DNA of 64,000 bases from Paralimibaculum aggregatum. Lineage in GTDB: Bacteria; Pseudomonadota; Alphaproteobacteria; Rhodobacterales; Rhodobacteraceae. How positions within the stretch are numbered: the first letter of the stretch is position 1; each line of letters opens with the position of its first letter. The translations under genes were made by a program, and so were the position numbers. The stretch covers positions 1 through 64,000 of the forward strand of contig NZ_BSYI01000011.1 of the NCBI RefSeq assembly GCF_030270585.1, written 5' to 3'. The notes beneath the pieces are model-generated. The model saw only the letters and a list, made by a program, of their open reading frames with translations, was not told the DNA's origin and made no database searches. Below are positions 54,413-63,377 of this stretch, one piece after another.

Positions 54413-55516
54413 ATGCCCGACGGGCCCATGTCACGCTACCGGTCGCTGATCGCCGAGGGGACGCTCCGGCCCGACCCCGCGCAGGCGATGGCGGTCGAGA
54501 AGCTTCAGCTCCTGCATATGCGGCTGAAGGACTACAACCCGCTTCGCGGCAAGCGGGTGCAGCGCGGCTGGTTCGGCTTCGGCCGCGGCGCGCCGCACAA
54601 GGTGATCGCGCTGACCGGGCTCTACCTCTATGGCGGGGTCGGGCGCGGCAAGTCGATGCTGATGGACCTGTTCTATGCCGGCGCCCCGGTCGGGGCGAAG
54701 CGGCGGGTGCATTTCCACGCCTTCATGTCGGAGATCCATGTCGGCGTGCATATCGCGCGCGAGAGCAACGTGACCGATCCGATCAGGGTGGTGGCCGACG
54801 AGGTCGCCGAGGGCGCGACTCTGCTCTGCTTCGACGAGATGCAGGTGACCGACATCACCGATGCGATGATCCTCGGCCGGCTGTTCGAGGCGCTGTTCGA
54901 GCGCGGGGTGGTGGTGGTCGCGACCTCCAACCGCCCGCCGGACGATCTCTACAAGGACGGGCTCAACCGGGTGATCTTCGAGCCCTTCATCGGGCTCCTC
55001 AAGGAGCGGCTCGACGTGCTCGAGCTGGCCTCCCCGACCGACTACCGCATGGGGCGCGAAGGCGCCGAGACCCGCTATTTCCACCCGCTCGACGAGGACA
55101 CCCGGGCCGGCATGGCCGCGGCCTGGGACCGGGAGACCGGCGGCGCCGCGCCGGAGCCCGCCACGATCGAGATCGGCACGCGGCAGGTGACGGTGCCCGA
55201 GGCCGTCGGCCGGACCGCGCGGGCGCCCTTTGCCGCGCTCTGCGAGGTGCCGCTCGGGGCGCGGGACTATCTGGCCATCGCACGGCGCTTCGACACGCTG
55301 TTCCTTGAGGAGGTGCCGGCGATGACCTGGGCGCAGAACAACGAGGCCAAGCGCTTCGTGACGCTGGTCGACGCGCTCTACGAGGCCCGCACCAGGCTCT
55401 ATCTCTCGGCCGAGGTGCCGCCTTCCGAGCTCTACACCGAGGGCAAGGGCGCCTTCGAGTTCTCGCGCACGATCTCGCGGCTTGCGGAGATGCAGGCGGC
55501 GGACTATCCCGGCTGA
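54413..55516 (+). CDS. zapE: AFG1/ZapE-family ATPase
   Basis: This 367-residue AAA-type ATPase has Walker A LYLYGGVGRGKSMLMDLF near residue 72, HFHAFMSEIH, Walker B LLCFDEMQVTDITDAMILG and sensor VVVVATSNRPPDDLYKDGLNR. ZapE acts at the division ring under stress in E. coli; the mitochondrial relative Lace1/AFG1 handles respiratory-complex proteins. GGGGGAG precedes ATG 54413. Confidence 0.92.
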   Translation: MPDGPMSRYRSLIAEGTLRPDPAQAMAVEKLQLLHMRLKDYNPLRGKRVQRGWFGFGRGAPHKVIALTGLYLYGGVGRGKSMLMDLFYAGAPVGAKRRVHFHAFMSEIHVGVHIARESNVTDPIRVVADEVAEGATLLCFDEMQVTDITDAMILGRLFEALFERGVVVVATSNRPPDDLYKDGLNRVIFEPFIGLLKERLDVLELASPTDYRMGREGAETRYFHPLDEDTRAGMAAAWDRETGGAAPEPATIEIGTRQVTVPEAVGRTARAPFAALCEVPLGARDYLAIARRFDTLFLEEVPAMTWAQNNEAKRFVTLVDALYEARTRLYLSAEVPPSELYTEGKGAFEFSRTISRLAEMQAADYPG

Positions 55517-55618
55517 CCCCTGCCGGGAACCATTGCGGGTCTTGCTTGAGACCCCTTAAGTCGATTTCGCATGGCCAGCGGTCGGCGCGGCGACTAGGCT
55601 CGCCAAGGAGAAACGGTC

Positions 55619-56134
55619 ATGAAATCCGGCCCCGATGCCCCATGCCGGGGCGGCCGGCGGAGGCGCCAGATGTCCGACCCCCTGCCCGAACTGCCCACTG
55701 CGCTGGCGCAGGCCTCGCCGATGCAGGACGGAGACCTGATCTTCCTCACCGGCTATGTCGCCGAGATCGAGATCGGCGCCTATCGCGAGGAGCATGGCGT
55801 GACCCAGCGCCTCGCCTTCGACATCGTGCTTGAGGTGCGCCGAAACACCGCCCATGTCGACGACCAGGTCGGCCGGGTGATCAATTACGACCTGCTGGTC
55901 TCCAGCATCCACGAGATCGCCGAGGGCCCGCGCATCGCGCTGGTCGAGACCTTCGCCGAGCGGCTGGCGCAGGCGCTGCTGACCGATCCGCGGGCGCGGC
56001 AGGTGACGATCCGCATCGCCAAGCTAGACCGGCTGCCCGGCGGCGCGCAGCTCGGCTGCCAGATCACCCGCATGCGCAGCGCCGAGGCCGACGAGCGGGT
56101 CTGGGAATTCGCGCCCGAGATCCCGATGGACTGA
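55619..56134 (+). CDS. folB: Dihydroneopterin aldolase-like (FolB domain) protein
   Basis: The protein has up to 171 residues with a FolB-type tunnelling fold: GDLIFLTGYVAEIEIGAYREEHGVTQRLAFDIVLEV, DDQVGRVINYDLLVSSIHEI and ALVETFAERLAQALLTDPRARQVTIRIAKLD with the conserved Glu. It should act in folate synthesis. AAGGAG 8 bp before ATG 55619 supports that start; ATG 55670 has GGAGG 6 bp ahead and gives a protein without the basic N-terminal stretch, so both are possible. Confidence 0.83.
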   Translation: MKSGPDAPCRGGRRRRQMSDPLPELPTALAQASPMQDGDLIFLTGYVAEIEIGAYREEHGVTQRLAFDIVLEVRRNTAHVDDQVGRVINYDLLVSSIHEIAEGPRIALVETFAERLAQALLTDPRARQVTIRIAKLDRLPGGAQLGCQITRMRSAEADERVWEFAPEIPMD

Positions 56135-56157
56135 CCGCGCCGCCGGTCCCGGAGCGC

Positions 56158-59052
56158 TCAGGCCTCGCCGGAACCGGCCTCCTCCACATCCGCGAAGATC
56201 CGTTCGACCACCGCCGCCGCACCGGCCTGCGCCGCGCCGAGCGCCGCCTCCAGCGCCGCGAAATCCTCGAAGCCCGTCGCCGCCGCCACCGCCGCCTTGA
56301 GGCCGGCCCCCGCGGTGGCGCCATCGAAGGGCGTTTCCAGCGCCACCCGCTCGATCTGCTGGATATGGCTCTGCAGCGCATGGGCACGGGCCAGCTCGTC
56401 CGCCTCCGCCGCCGAGATCCAGCCCGCCGCGCCGAGCGCCGGCAGCACCTCCGTCACCCGCCTTGTGCCCGCGAGCCCGCGCAGCAGCGCCCCGGTCTGG
56501 GCGAGGAACTCGATCTCCATCAGCCCGCCCGCGGTGTGCTTCAGCGACCAGGGCCGGGCCCGCTCCTTGGCATGGGCCTCGAGCAGCCGCACGCGCATCT
56601 CCCGCGCCTCGGCCAGCACCTCCGGCGCGCCGGCCCGGCTCTCGAGCGCTGCGGCGATCACCGCCTCGACCCTTGCGCCGAGGCCCGGCTCGCCCGTCAC
56701 CACCCGCGCCCGGGTCAGCGCCATGTGTTCCCAGACCCAGGCCTTCTCGCGCTGGTAGCTCTCGAAGGCGGCGAGCGAGACCGCTACCGGCCCCTGCCGG
56801 CCCGAGGGGCGGAGCCGCATGTCCACCTCGTAGAGCCGGCCCTCCGCCGTGGGTGCGGTCAGCGCCGCCACCAGCGCCTGGGTCAGCCGCGGATAATAGA
56901 CCGAGGGCGAGAGCGGGCGGCGCCCCTCGGAGGCGGTGGCGTCGCCGGCATCGTAGACGATGATGAGATCCAGATCCGAGCCCGCGGTCATCTCGCCGCT
57001 GCCGAGCTTGCCCATGGCGATCACCGCGAGCCCCACGCCCGGCGGCGGGCCGTGACGCGAGGCGAAATCGTCGATCACCCGGGGCAGCAGCACCGCGAGG
57101 CAGGCCTCGGCGATGGCGGAGAAGGCGGCCCCCGCCTCCTCGGCGCTCGCCTTGCCCTTGAGCACCTGCAGGCCGGCGCGGAAGCGGGTCTCGCGCGCCC
57201 AGCGCCGGGCGGCGTCGAGCCGGCCCTCGTAGTCGGCCTCCCGCGCCACCCAGTCCTCGAGATCGGCGGTCAGCGCCTCGGTCCCGGGCAGCGGCTCGAA
57301 GAAATCCGGCGTCAGCAGCGCATCCAGCGCCTTCGGCTCGCTGCCGAGATGGGCCGCCAGCTTCGGGGCCAGCGCGCAGGTGCCGACGATCAGGTCGAGC
57401 AGATGCGGGTTGGCGGAGAACAGCGAGAACACCTGCACCCCGGCCGGCAGGCCGGAGAGGAAGCGGTCGAACTCGGCGATCGCCTCGTCCGGCCGGCCGG
57501 CCCGGGCAAGCTCGGCGATCAGCCGCGGCTCGAGCCCGGCATAGAGGCGCCGCGAGCGCTGCGAGCGGGTCGCGGGCAGGCTGCCGGAGCGCCAGCGCTC
57601 GATCCGGCGGCAGGCATCCTCGGGCCGCTCGAAGCCCTGGGCGGCCAGCCACTCGGCGGTGATCTCGAAGGGCTGCGCCTCGGCCTTGCGGGGCGGCCTG
57701 CCCGGGCCGAAGAAGGCCTCCGTGGCCCTGTGCACCCGTGCCAGCCGGTCGGCCACGTCGCGCTCCCAGGCAGCGAGATCGTCCCAGCCGGCCAGCGCCG
57801 CGACCCTGGCACGGGCCTCGGCGGTCTGCGGGATGATCTGGGTCTGCGCGTCCTCGACCATCTGCAGACGGTGCTCGAGATCGCGGTGCGCGGTGTAGTC
57901 GGCGCTGAGCGTCGCGGCGGTGCCGCGCTCCACCCAGCCGAGCGCGGCCAGCGCGGCCAGTGCCTCGAGCGTGCGCGGCGAGCGGATCTCCGGATGCCGG
58001 CCGCCGCCGATCAGCTGGCGGGTCTGGGCGAAGAACTCGATCTCGCGGATGCCGCCCGGTCCCAGCTTGAGATCGTGCCCCGGCAGCCCCGCGGGGGTGA
58101 ACTTGCCCTTCTTCTCGCGGATCTTGCGCAGCATGTCGTGGGTGTCCTCGATCGCCGCGAAGTCGAGATGCTTGCGCCAGACGAAGGGGGCGAGGCGCTG
58201 CAGATAGCCTTGCCCCGCGGCGATGTCGCCGGCCACCGTGCGCGCCTTGATATGGGCGGCGCGCTCCCAGGTCCGCCCGAGGCTCTCGTAGTAGCGCTCG
58301 GCTGGCTCCATCGCCATGCAGACCGGGGTGGTCGACGGCGCCGGCCGGAGCCTCAGATCGGTGCGGAAGACGTAGCCCTCCGCCGTCTGGTCGGCCATCA
58401 GCCGCACCAGCCCGCGGGTGACCCGGATGAAACCGGCCTTGGCCTCGGCATAGTCGGCCGGGTCGAAACGGCCCTCGTCGAACAGGCAGATCAGGTCGAT
58501 GTCGGAGGAATAGTTGAGCTCGCCCGCCCCGAGCTTGCCCATGGCGATCACCGCATAGCCCGCGCCGGTGGCGAGATCCTCCTCCGCGATGCCGGGCAGG
58601 CGCTTGCGCCGCAGTGCCTCGGCGAGCAGCCAGCCGGTGGCGCCCGAGAGGCAGCCCTCGGCCAGCCGGGTCAGCGCGCCGGTTGTCTCCAGCGTGCACC
58701 AGGCGCCGCCGAGATCGGCGAGCGCGATCAACAGCGCCGCGCGCGACTTCGCGAGACGCAGCGCCGAGGACACGGCCTTCTCCTCGCCGGCCTCGGCGAC
58801 CTCCGCGGCAAGGGTCGCGAGCAGGTCGTCCAGCGCATCCTCGGGCGCCTGGGCGACGGCCGCCTCCAGCCAGGCCGCATGGTGCTCGGTCAGCCGGGCG
58901 AGATAGGGCGCGCTGCCCGCGGTGCCGTGCAGCAGTTCGCCGAGCGGGCCAGCGGCAAGCGCGGCCGGCAGCCCGGCCATCAGCGCATCGGCGCGCTCCC
59001 GGTCATGCGCGACGGGGGCACGGCTGAGGCGGCTCTCGAGGCTTGCGGTCAT
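56158..59052 (-). CDS. glnE: Bifunctional glutamine synthetase adenylyltransferase/deadenylase
   Basis: This 964-residue protein has the two nucleotidyltransferase halves of GlnE: the N-terminal deadenylylase with GAGELNYSSDIDLICLFDEG near residue 190 and the C-terminal adenylyltransferase with GSGEMTAGSDLDLIIVYDAG near 690, each followed by a GlnD-type helical domain (TAGGLMEIEFLAQTGAL in the second). It adjusts glutamine synthetase activity to nitrogen status together with PII. ATG 59052 is chosen because AGGGAGG precedes it. Confidence 0.95.
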   Translation of the reverse strand: MTASLESRLSRAPVAHDRERADALMAGLPAALAAGPLGELLHGTAGSAPYLARLTEHHAAWLEAAVAQAPEDALDDLLATLAAEVAEAGEEKAVSSALRLAKSRAALLIALADLGGAWCTLETTGALTRLAEGCLSGATGWLLAEALRRKRLPGIAEEDLATGAGYAVIAMGKLGAGELNYSSDIDLICLFDEGRFDPADYAEAKAGFIRVTRGLVRLMADQTAEGYVFRTDLRLRPAPSTTPVCMAMEPAERYYESLGRTWERAAHIKARTVAGDIAAGQGYLQRLAPFVWRKHLDFAAIEDTHDMLRKIREKKGKFTPAGLPGHDLKLGPGGIREIEFFAQTRQLIGGGRHPEIRSPRTLEALAALAALGWVERGTAATLSADYTAHRDLEHRLQMVEDAQTQIIPQTAEARARVAALAGWDDLAAWERDVADRLARVHRATEAFFGPGRPPRKAEAQPFEITAEWLAAQGFERPEDACRRIERWRSGSLPATRSQRSRRLYAGLEPRLIAELARAGRPDEAIAEFDRFLSGLPAGVQVFSLFSANPHLLDLIVGTCALAPKLAAHLGSEPKALDALLTPDFFEPLPGTEALTADLEDWVAREADYEGRLDAARRWARETRFRAGLQVLKGKASAEEAGAAFSAIAEACLAVLLPRVIDDFASRHGPPPGVGLAVIAMGKLGSGEMTAGSDLDLIIVYDAGDATASEGRRPLSPSVYYPRLTQALVAALTAPTAEGRLYEVDMRLRPSGRQGPVAVSLAAFESYQREKAWVWEHMALTRARVVTGEPGLGARVEAVIAAALESRAGAPEVLAEAREMRVRLLEAHAKERARPWSLKHTAGGLMEIEFLAQTGALLRGLAGTRRVTEVLPALGAAGWISAAEADELARAHALQSHIQQIERVALETPFDGATAGAGLKAAVAAATGFEDFAALEAALGAAQAGAAAVVERIFADVEEAGSGEA

Positions 59053-59080
59053 TGTCCCTCCCTGCGCCGGCCGGCCATGC

Positions 59081-59884
59081 TCAGCGGCCCTCGAAACGGG
59101 GGGCACGCTTCTCGAGGAAGGCGGTGACGCCCTCCATGAAGTCGCGGCTCCGGCCAGCCTCGCCCTGCAGCCGCGCCTCGAGGCCGAGCTGGGTCTCGAG
59201 ATCGTTGGCGGCGGAGGCCAGCAGCGCCTGCTTGGCGAGCCGCAGCGCCAGGGTCGGCCCCTCGGCCAGCCGCCGGCCCAGGGCCTCGGCGCGGGCCTCG
59301 AGCGCGTCGTCCTCCACCACGTCCCAGATCAGCCCCCATTCGGCCGCCTGCGCGGCGGTCACCGGCTCGGCCAGCAGGCACATTCCCATGGCGCGGGCCT
59401 TGCCGACGAGCCGCGGCAGCCAGTAGGTGCCGCCGGCATCCGGGATCAGCCCGATCCGCGCGAAGGCCTCGATGAAGCGCGCCGAACGCGCCGCGATCAC
59501 GATATCCGCCGCCAGCGCGATGTTCGCCCCGGCCCCCGCGGCGACGCCGTTGACGGCGCAGATCACCGGCACCGGCGCCTCGGTGATCCGGGTCAGCAGC
59601 GGCTCGTATTCCTCGCGCAGCGTGCGGTCGAGGTCGAGGTTCTCGAAATCCGAGGCATCGCCGAGATCCTGCCCGGCGCAGAACCCCCGCCCCGCGCCGG
59701 TAAGCAGGATCGCCCGCGCCTCTGCGGCGCCCCGGTCGAGCGCCTCGGCCAGCGCGGCGCGCATCGGCGCGGTGAGGCTGTTCATCTTCTCCGGCCGGTT
59801 GAGGGTGATCCGCGCCAGCCCGTCGGAGCAGGCATAGAGAATGCTCTCCTCGCCCTCCCTGTCCGCTTCCGCTCCGTCCTGCAT
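59081..59884 (-). CDS. paaG: Crotonase-family enzyme, PaaG-like
   Basis: This 267-residue enoyl-CoA hydratase/isomerase has GRGFCAGQDLGDASDF and VNGVAAGAGANIALAADI for the oxyanion hole, and FARIGLIPDAGGTYWLPRLVG with the PaaG-type acidic residue. The run of residues is closest in my memory to 1,2-epoxyphenylacetyl-CoA isomerase PaaG, but no other phenylacetate genes are nearby, so another acyl-CoA substrate is possible. GGAGG lies 7 bp ahead of ATG 59884. Confidence 0.8.
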   Translation of the reverse strand: MQDGAEADREGEESILYACSDGLARITLNRPEKMNSLTAPMRAALAEALDRGAAEARAILLTGAGRGFCAGQDLGDASDFENLDLDRTLREEYEPLLTRITEAPVPVICAVNGVAAGAGANIALAADIVIAARSARFIEAFARIGLIPDAGGTYWLPRLVGKARAMGMCLLAEPVTAAQAAEWGLIWDVVEDDALEARAEALGRRLAEGPTLALRLAKQALLASAANDLETQLGLEARLQGEAGRSRDFMEGVTAFLEKRAPRFEGR

Positions 59885-59962
59885 CGCGCCACCTCCCCGG
59901 TTCATGCCTTGCGCCATGGGAGGCCAGCACCCTGCCACGGTCAAGCCCGCCATGGCGCGCAG

Positions 59963-60430
59963 TCAGAGGGTGTCGACCGGAAGCGCGCTGGTCTCCTTCA
60001 GCTCCTCCATCACGAAGCTCGCCGAGATGTCCTTGAGCGGCACCCGGCGGATCAGCCGCTGGTAGAGCCGGTCATAGGCGGTGACGTCGTGCACCCGGGC
60101 GCGCAGCACATAGTCGGTATCGCCGGAGGTGCGGTAGGCGCCGAGGATCTCCGGGATCTCGCGCACCGCCCGGGCGAAGAGTTCCAGCCACTCGGCATCG
60201 TGCCGCTCGGTGCGCACGGCGATGAAGACGCTGAGCCCGAGGCCGAGCGCCGCGGGGTCGCAGAGCGCCACGCGCCCGCGGATGACGCCCGCCTCCTCGA
60301 GCCGCCGGATGCGCCGCCAGCAGGCGTTGCGGCTGAGCCCGACAGCCTCGCCCAGCGCCTCCAGCGACTGGTCGGCATCGCGCTGAAGCGCCGTGAGGAG
60401 TCGCCCGTCTGCACGATCCATGTCCACCAT
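59963..60430 (-). CDS. Lrp/AsnC-family regulator
   Basis: This 155-residue protein has the AsnC winged helix at the N-terminus (MDRADGRLLTALQRDADQSLEALGEAVGLSRNACWRRIRRLEEAGVI) and the ligand-binding RAM domain (AYRTSGDTDYVLRARVHDVTAYDRLYQRLI). It probably responds to an amino acid and regulates itself or the divergent small gene. Confidence 0.92.
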   Translation of the reverse strand: MVDMDRADGRLLTALQRDADQSLEALGEAVGLSRNACWRRIRRLEEAGVIRGRVALCDPAALGLGLSVFIAVRTERHDAEWLELFARAVREIPEILGAYRTSGDTDYVLRARVHDVTAYDRLYQRLIRRVPLKDISASFVMEELKETSALPVDTL

Positions 60431-60454
60431 TTAAGGATTATCGTGGGAAATTCT

Positions 60455-60491
60455 CCCGGATTCAATGTGAATGTTCCGAAGATTGGGAACA
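60455..60491. promoter_or_regulatory. Operator-like dyads in the Lrp divergent region
   Basis: TGTTCC (60472-60477), 8 bp, GGAACA (60486-60491) is a perfect inverted repeat; GGGA/TCCC at about 60455-60467 is a second, shorter one. Both lie in the 123-bp, comparatively AT-rich region between the Lrp-family gene and the divergent small gene, where autoregulatory sites are expected. Confidence 0.4.
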
Positions 60492-60553
60492 CATCCCGCC
60501 ACAGACTTGGCATTCTGTGCCCAGAAAGAACACCAGCCCCAGGGGAGCCGCTC

Positions 60554-60781
60554 ATGACCCGCATCGCCAACCTGTTTCTCGACCACCCCCGCTCCGTCGA
60601 GGAGAGCTATCTCGGGCATGCCCGCTTCGCGCTCTGGTTCGCCGGGCGGCTGGCGCTGGCCGCCGGCGCGGCGCTCTGCCACGCCGTCCTGCCCTTCGCC
60701 TGCAAGACGACGGCCTCCCGGATCATCGCGGAGCTCTACACCCGCACCCAGAACCGCGGCGCGGCGCAGACCGGGCACTAG
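60554..60781 (+). CDS. Small DUF6356-type protein
   Basis: This 75-residue protein, NLFLDHPRSVEESYLGHARFALWFAGRLALAAGAALCHAVLPFACKTTASRIIAELYTRTQ, has one hydrophobic helix (about 28-48). The pattern FLDHP-x-SV-x-ESY.. H..LPF..TTAS is that of a small family I know as DUF6356, of unknown function, probably membrane-associated. GGGGAG precedes the ATG. Confidence 0.8.
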   Translation: MTRIANLFLDHPRSVEESYLGHARFALWFAGRLALAAGAALCHAVLPFACKTTASRIIAELYTRTQNRGAAQTGH

Positions 60782-61248
60782 TCCGGAATCCGATCGGCCG
60801 GGACCGTATCGCCGGGGGCTGAAGGATCTGGCGCCTACTGTCGGCGTGAAGAGATCGACGATCCGGCCGATGGCGGACCGGAGGCTGTCCACGATGCGCT
60901 CGGCGGCCTTCCGGCGGCGACTGGCCTCTGCATCGACGGGAACAAGAACACGGATGCGGAGATCGAGGGAGCGAACTTCGACATGTCCCGTGCGCTCCTC
61001 CTCAGACAGGCCGCGTGAACCTGCCGCCCGCCGCGTCCGCAAGGGCTCCCGGATCCGGTGGCAGAGCGACCCGGTGCCTGCAAGTCCGATGTGCCGAGAC
61101 TAGGCCGCCCCGGATTGCGCCATCCCGTGATCAGAGGCAAACCTGTCCGGAGAGCCCAGCTGGAACCGATCGGTTCTGCGCGCGCTAACACCCCCTTAAC
61201 CCTGCCGCCGGCAAGCTGTGCGCGAGCTGTGCAGGCAGGGAACAGGGA
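60782..61248. other. Gene-free spacer with possible decayed coding sequence
   Basis: No intact gene is supported. On the plus strand a frame runs from directly after the small-gene stop to a TGA at 61016-61018 without any start codon; its last part (GLCIDGNKNTDAEIEGANFD) has protein-like composition. The opposite strand of 60840-60990 also reads plausibly (VLVPVDAEASRRRKAAERIV), so either may be a relic. The last ~150 bp before 61249 (ACACCCCCTTAACCC stretch) is probably the promoter region of the PAS-MCP gene. Confidence 0.3.
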
Positions 61249-61944
61249 ATGGAACAGATCACCGGCGAGCCGAACGGGCTCGCGGCCGGCGCGATCGTCT
61301 CGGCGCTCGACGAGGCGATCCTCGCGATCGTCTGCATCGATCATGAGAACCGCATCATCTATGCCAATGGCGCCGCAGAACGGCTCTGGCGCATCTCGCG
61401 CCCGCAGATGATGGGGCAGAACGTCAAGCTGCTGGTGCCGGCGGCGATCCGCGACGATCATGACCGGCTGGTGGCCCACCACCGCCACACGCGGGAGGAC
61501 CGGATCGTCGGCTCCAGCCGCGATCTCGAGCTGGAGCGGCCGGACGGCTCGCGCATCTGGATCAGCCTCGCGTTGTCGCGGCTGCCGCTGCCGGGGGACC
61601 GGCTGGGCTATACCGCCTTTGCCCATGACATCAGCGCGCGGCGCGCGGCACTGGCAGCGGCGGAACAGGCGGTGCAGCAGGTGGGGGCGGCTTGCGAGCA
61701 GATCGCCCGCTACGGCGAGCGGGTACGCGAGCTGGCGGACCGGACGAACCTCCTGGCGCTCAACGCCTCGATCGAGGCGGCGCGGGCGGGCGAGGTGGGC
61801 CGCTCCTTCGCGGTGGTGGCACAGGAGGTCCGCCGCCTGGCCGACAGCACCCGCGAAGCCGCCGCCGACATCGCCAGCGAGGTGACCCAGAACCAGGAAA
61901 AATTCGCGGAGGTCGAGGCGACGCTCGCGGCGATGCGGCGCTGA
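61249..61944 (+). CDS. Minimal soluble PAS methyl-accepting chemotaxis-type protein
   Basis: This 231-residue protein has an N-terminal PAS domain ([42 protein letters not shown].. [18 protein letters not shown]) and a C-terminal coiled coil with the receptor hairpin tip ([44 protein letters not shown]). It has no membrane helix, HAMP domain or full methylation helices, so it is a short cytoplasmic receptor-like protein. No che genes are adjacent. It may sense redox or a ligand through PAS. Confidence 0.85.
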   Translation: MEQITGEPNGLAAGAIVSALDEAILAIVCIDHENRIIYANGAAERLWRISRPQMMGQNVKLLVPAAIRDDHDRLVAHHRHTREDRIVGSSRDLELERPDGSRIWISLALSRLPLPGDRLGYTAFAHDISARRAALAAAEQAVQQVGAACEQIARYGERVRELADRTNLLALNASIEAARAGEVGRSFAVVAQEVRRLADSTREAAADIASEVTQNQEKFAEVEATLAAMRR

Positions 61945-61963
61945 CCTCCGCCCGCCGGAGAAG

Positions 61964-61992
61964 GCGGCCGCCGCGCGAAAGGCGGCGGCCGC
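61964..61992. terminator. Bidirectional hairpin between PAS-MCP gene and icd
   Basis: GCGGCCGCCGC (61964-61974) and GCGGCGGCCGC (61982-61992) form a perfect 11-bp stem with a 7-nt loop GCGAAAG in the 61-bp gap between these convergent genes. Confidence 0.65.
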
Positions 61993-62005
61993 AGGGCAAC
62001 CGGCC

Positions 62006-63220
62006 TCAGCCGGCGAGCGCCCTGTTGAGGTTCTCGTCGACCTTCTCGAGGAAGCCCATGGTGGTGAGCCAGCCCTGGTCCGGGCCGACCAGCAGCGCCA
62101 GATCCTTGGTCATGTAGCCGCTCTCCACGGTGCTCACCACGGTCTTCTCCAGCGTCTCGGCGAACTCCTGCAGCTTGGCATTGCCGTCGAGGGTGGCACG
62201 GTGCTTCAGGCCGCCGGTCCAAGCGTAGATCGAGGCGATCGAGTTGGTCGAGGTCTGCTCGCCCTTCTGGTGCTGGCGGTAGTGGCGCGTCACGGTGCCG
62301 TGCGCCGCCTCCGACTCCACCACCTTGCCGTCCGGCGTCATCAGCACCGAGGACATCATGCCGAGCGAGCCGAAGCCCTGGGCCACGGTGTCGGACTGCA
62401 CGTCGCCATCGTAGTTCTTGCAGGCCCAGACATAGCCGCCGTTCCACTTCATGGCGCAGGCCACCATGTCGTCGATCAGCCGGTGCTCGTAGGTCAGGCC
62501 CGCGGCCTTGAACTTCTCCTCGAACTCCTCCTCGTAGACCTTCTGGAAGAGATCCTTGAAGCGGCCGTCATAGGCCTTGAGGATGGTGTTCTTGGTCGAC
62601 ATGTAGACCGGGTAGCCGAGCGCCAGGCCGTAGTTCAGCGAGGCGCGGGCAAAGTCGATGATCGAGGCGTCGAGGTTGTACATCGCCATGGTGACGCCGG
62701 CGCCCGGGGCCTGGAAGACCTCGCGCTCGATCACCTCGCCGTCCTCGCCCTCGAACTTGATGGTCAGCTTGCCGGCGCCGGGGAACCGGAAGTCGGTCGC
62801 GCGATACTGGTCGCCGAAGGCATGGCGGCCGACGACGATCGGCTTGGTCCAGCCCGGCACGAGGCGCGGCACGTTGCGGCAGATGATCGGCTGGCGGAAG
62901 ATCACGCCGCCGAGGATGTTGCGGATGGTGCCGTTGGGCGAGCGGTACATGCGCTTCAGCCCGAACTCCTCGACGCGCGCCTCGTCCGGCGTGATCGTCG
63001 CGCATTTCACGCCGACGCCGACTTCCTTGATCTTGTTCGCCGCATCCACGGTGATCTGGTCGTCGGTGCGGTCGCGCTCCTCGATGCCGAGATCGTAGTA
63101 GAGCAGATCGACATCGAGATAGGGCAGGATCAGCTTGTCCTTGATGAACTGCCAGATGATCCGGGTCATCTCGTCGCCGTCGAGCTCGACGACGGGGTTG
63201 GCCACCTTGATTTTCGACAT
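62006..63220 (-). CDS. icd: NADP-dependent isocitrate dehydrogenase
   Basis: This 404-residue enzyme of the eukaryote-like (type II, homodimeric) NADP-IDH subfamily has [28 protein letters not shown], the substrate loop [14 protein letters not shown], the metal-binding [22 protein letters not shown] and [14 protein letters not shown]-type segment [19 protein letters not shown]. It makes 2-oxoglutarate in the TCA cycle. Confidence 0.97.
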   Translation of the reverse strand: MSKIKVANPVVELDGDEMTRIIWQFIKDKLILPYLDVDLLYYDLGIEERDRTDDQITVDAANKIKEVGVGVKCATITPDEARVEEFGLKRMYRSPNGTIRNILGGVIFRQPIICRNVPRLVPGWTKPIVVGRHAFGDQYRATDFRFPGAGKLTIKFEGEDGEVIEREVFQAPGAGVTMAMYNLDASIIDFARASLNYGLALGYPVYMSTKNTILKAYDGRFKDLFQKVYEEEFEEKFKAAGLTYEHRLIDDMVACAMKWNGGYVWACKNYDGDVQSDTVAQGFGSLGMMSSVLMTPDGKVVESEAAHGTVTRHYRQHQKGEQTSTNSIASIYAWTGGLKHRATLDGNAKLQEFAETLEKTVVSTVESGYMTKDLALLVGPDQGWLTTMGFLEKVDENLNRALAG

Positions 63221-63259
63221 GTCGGTCTCCCAGGGTCGTTCTTGCGATTTCTCGCGCGG

Positions 63260-63303
63260 ACACTAGAGCGCGGCAGGGGAGCCGGCAACGTGCCAAAATG
63301 GCA
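63260..63303 (-). promoter_or_regulatory. icd: Candidate icd promoter with upstream dyad
   Basis: On the minus strand TTGCCG (63288-63283), a 17-bp spacer and TAGTGT (63265-63260) lie about 40 bp ahead of the icd start. A perfect dyad TGCCA-AAA-TGGCA (63291-63303) sits just upstream of the -35 element and may bind a regulator. Confidence 0.45.
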
Positions 63304-63377
63304 GGGTGCGTGCTTCATCGGGCACAGGCGCCCTGCAGGGGCTTGCGCGCGGGCCCGCAGTGCCGCCAGAAGGGCGC

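Noticed and set aside
60505-60520. Sigma-54 promoter (TTGGCA..GTGC) before the DUF6356-type gene
   Set aside because: The distance between the GG and GC elements is 8 bp instead of the required 10.
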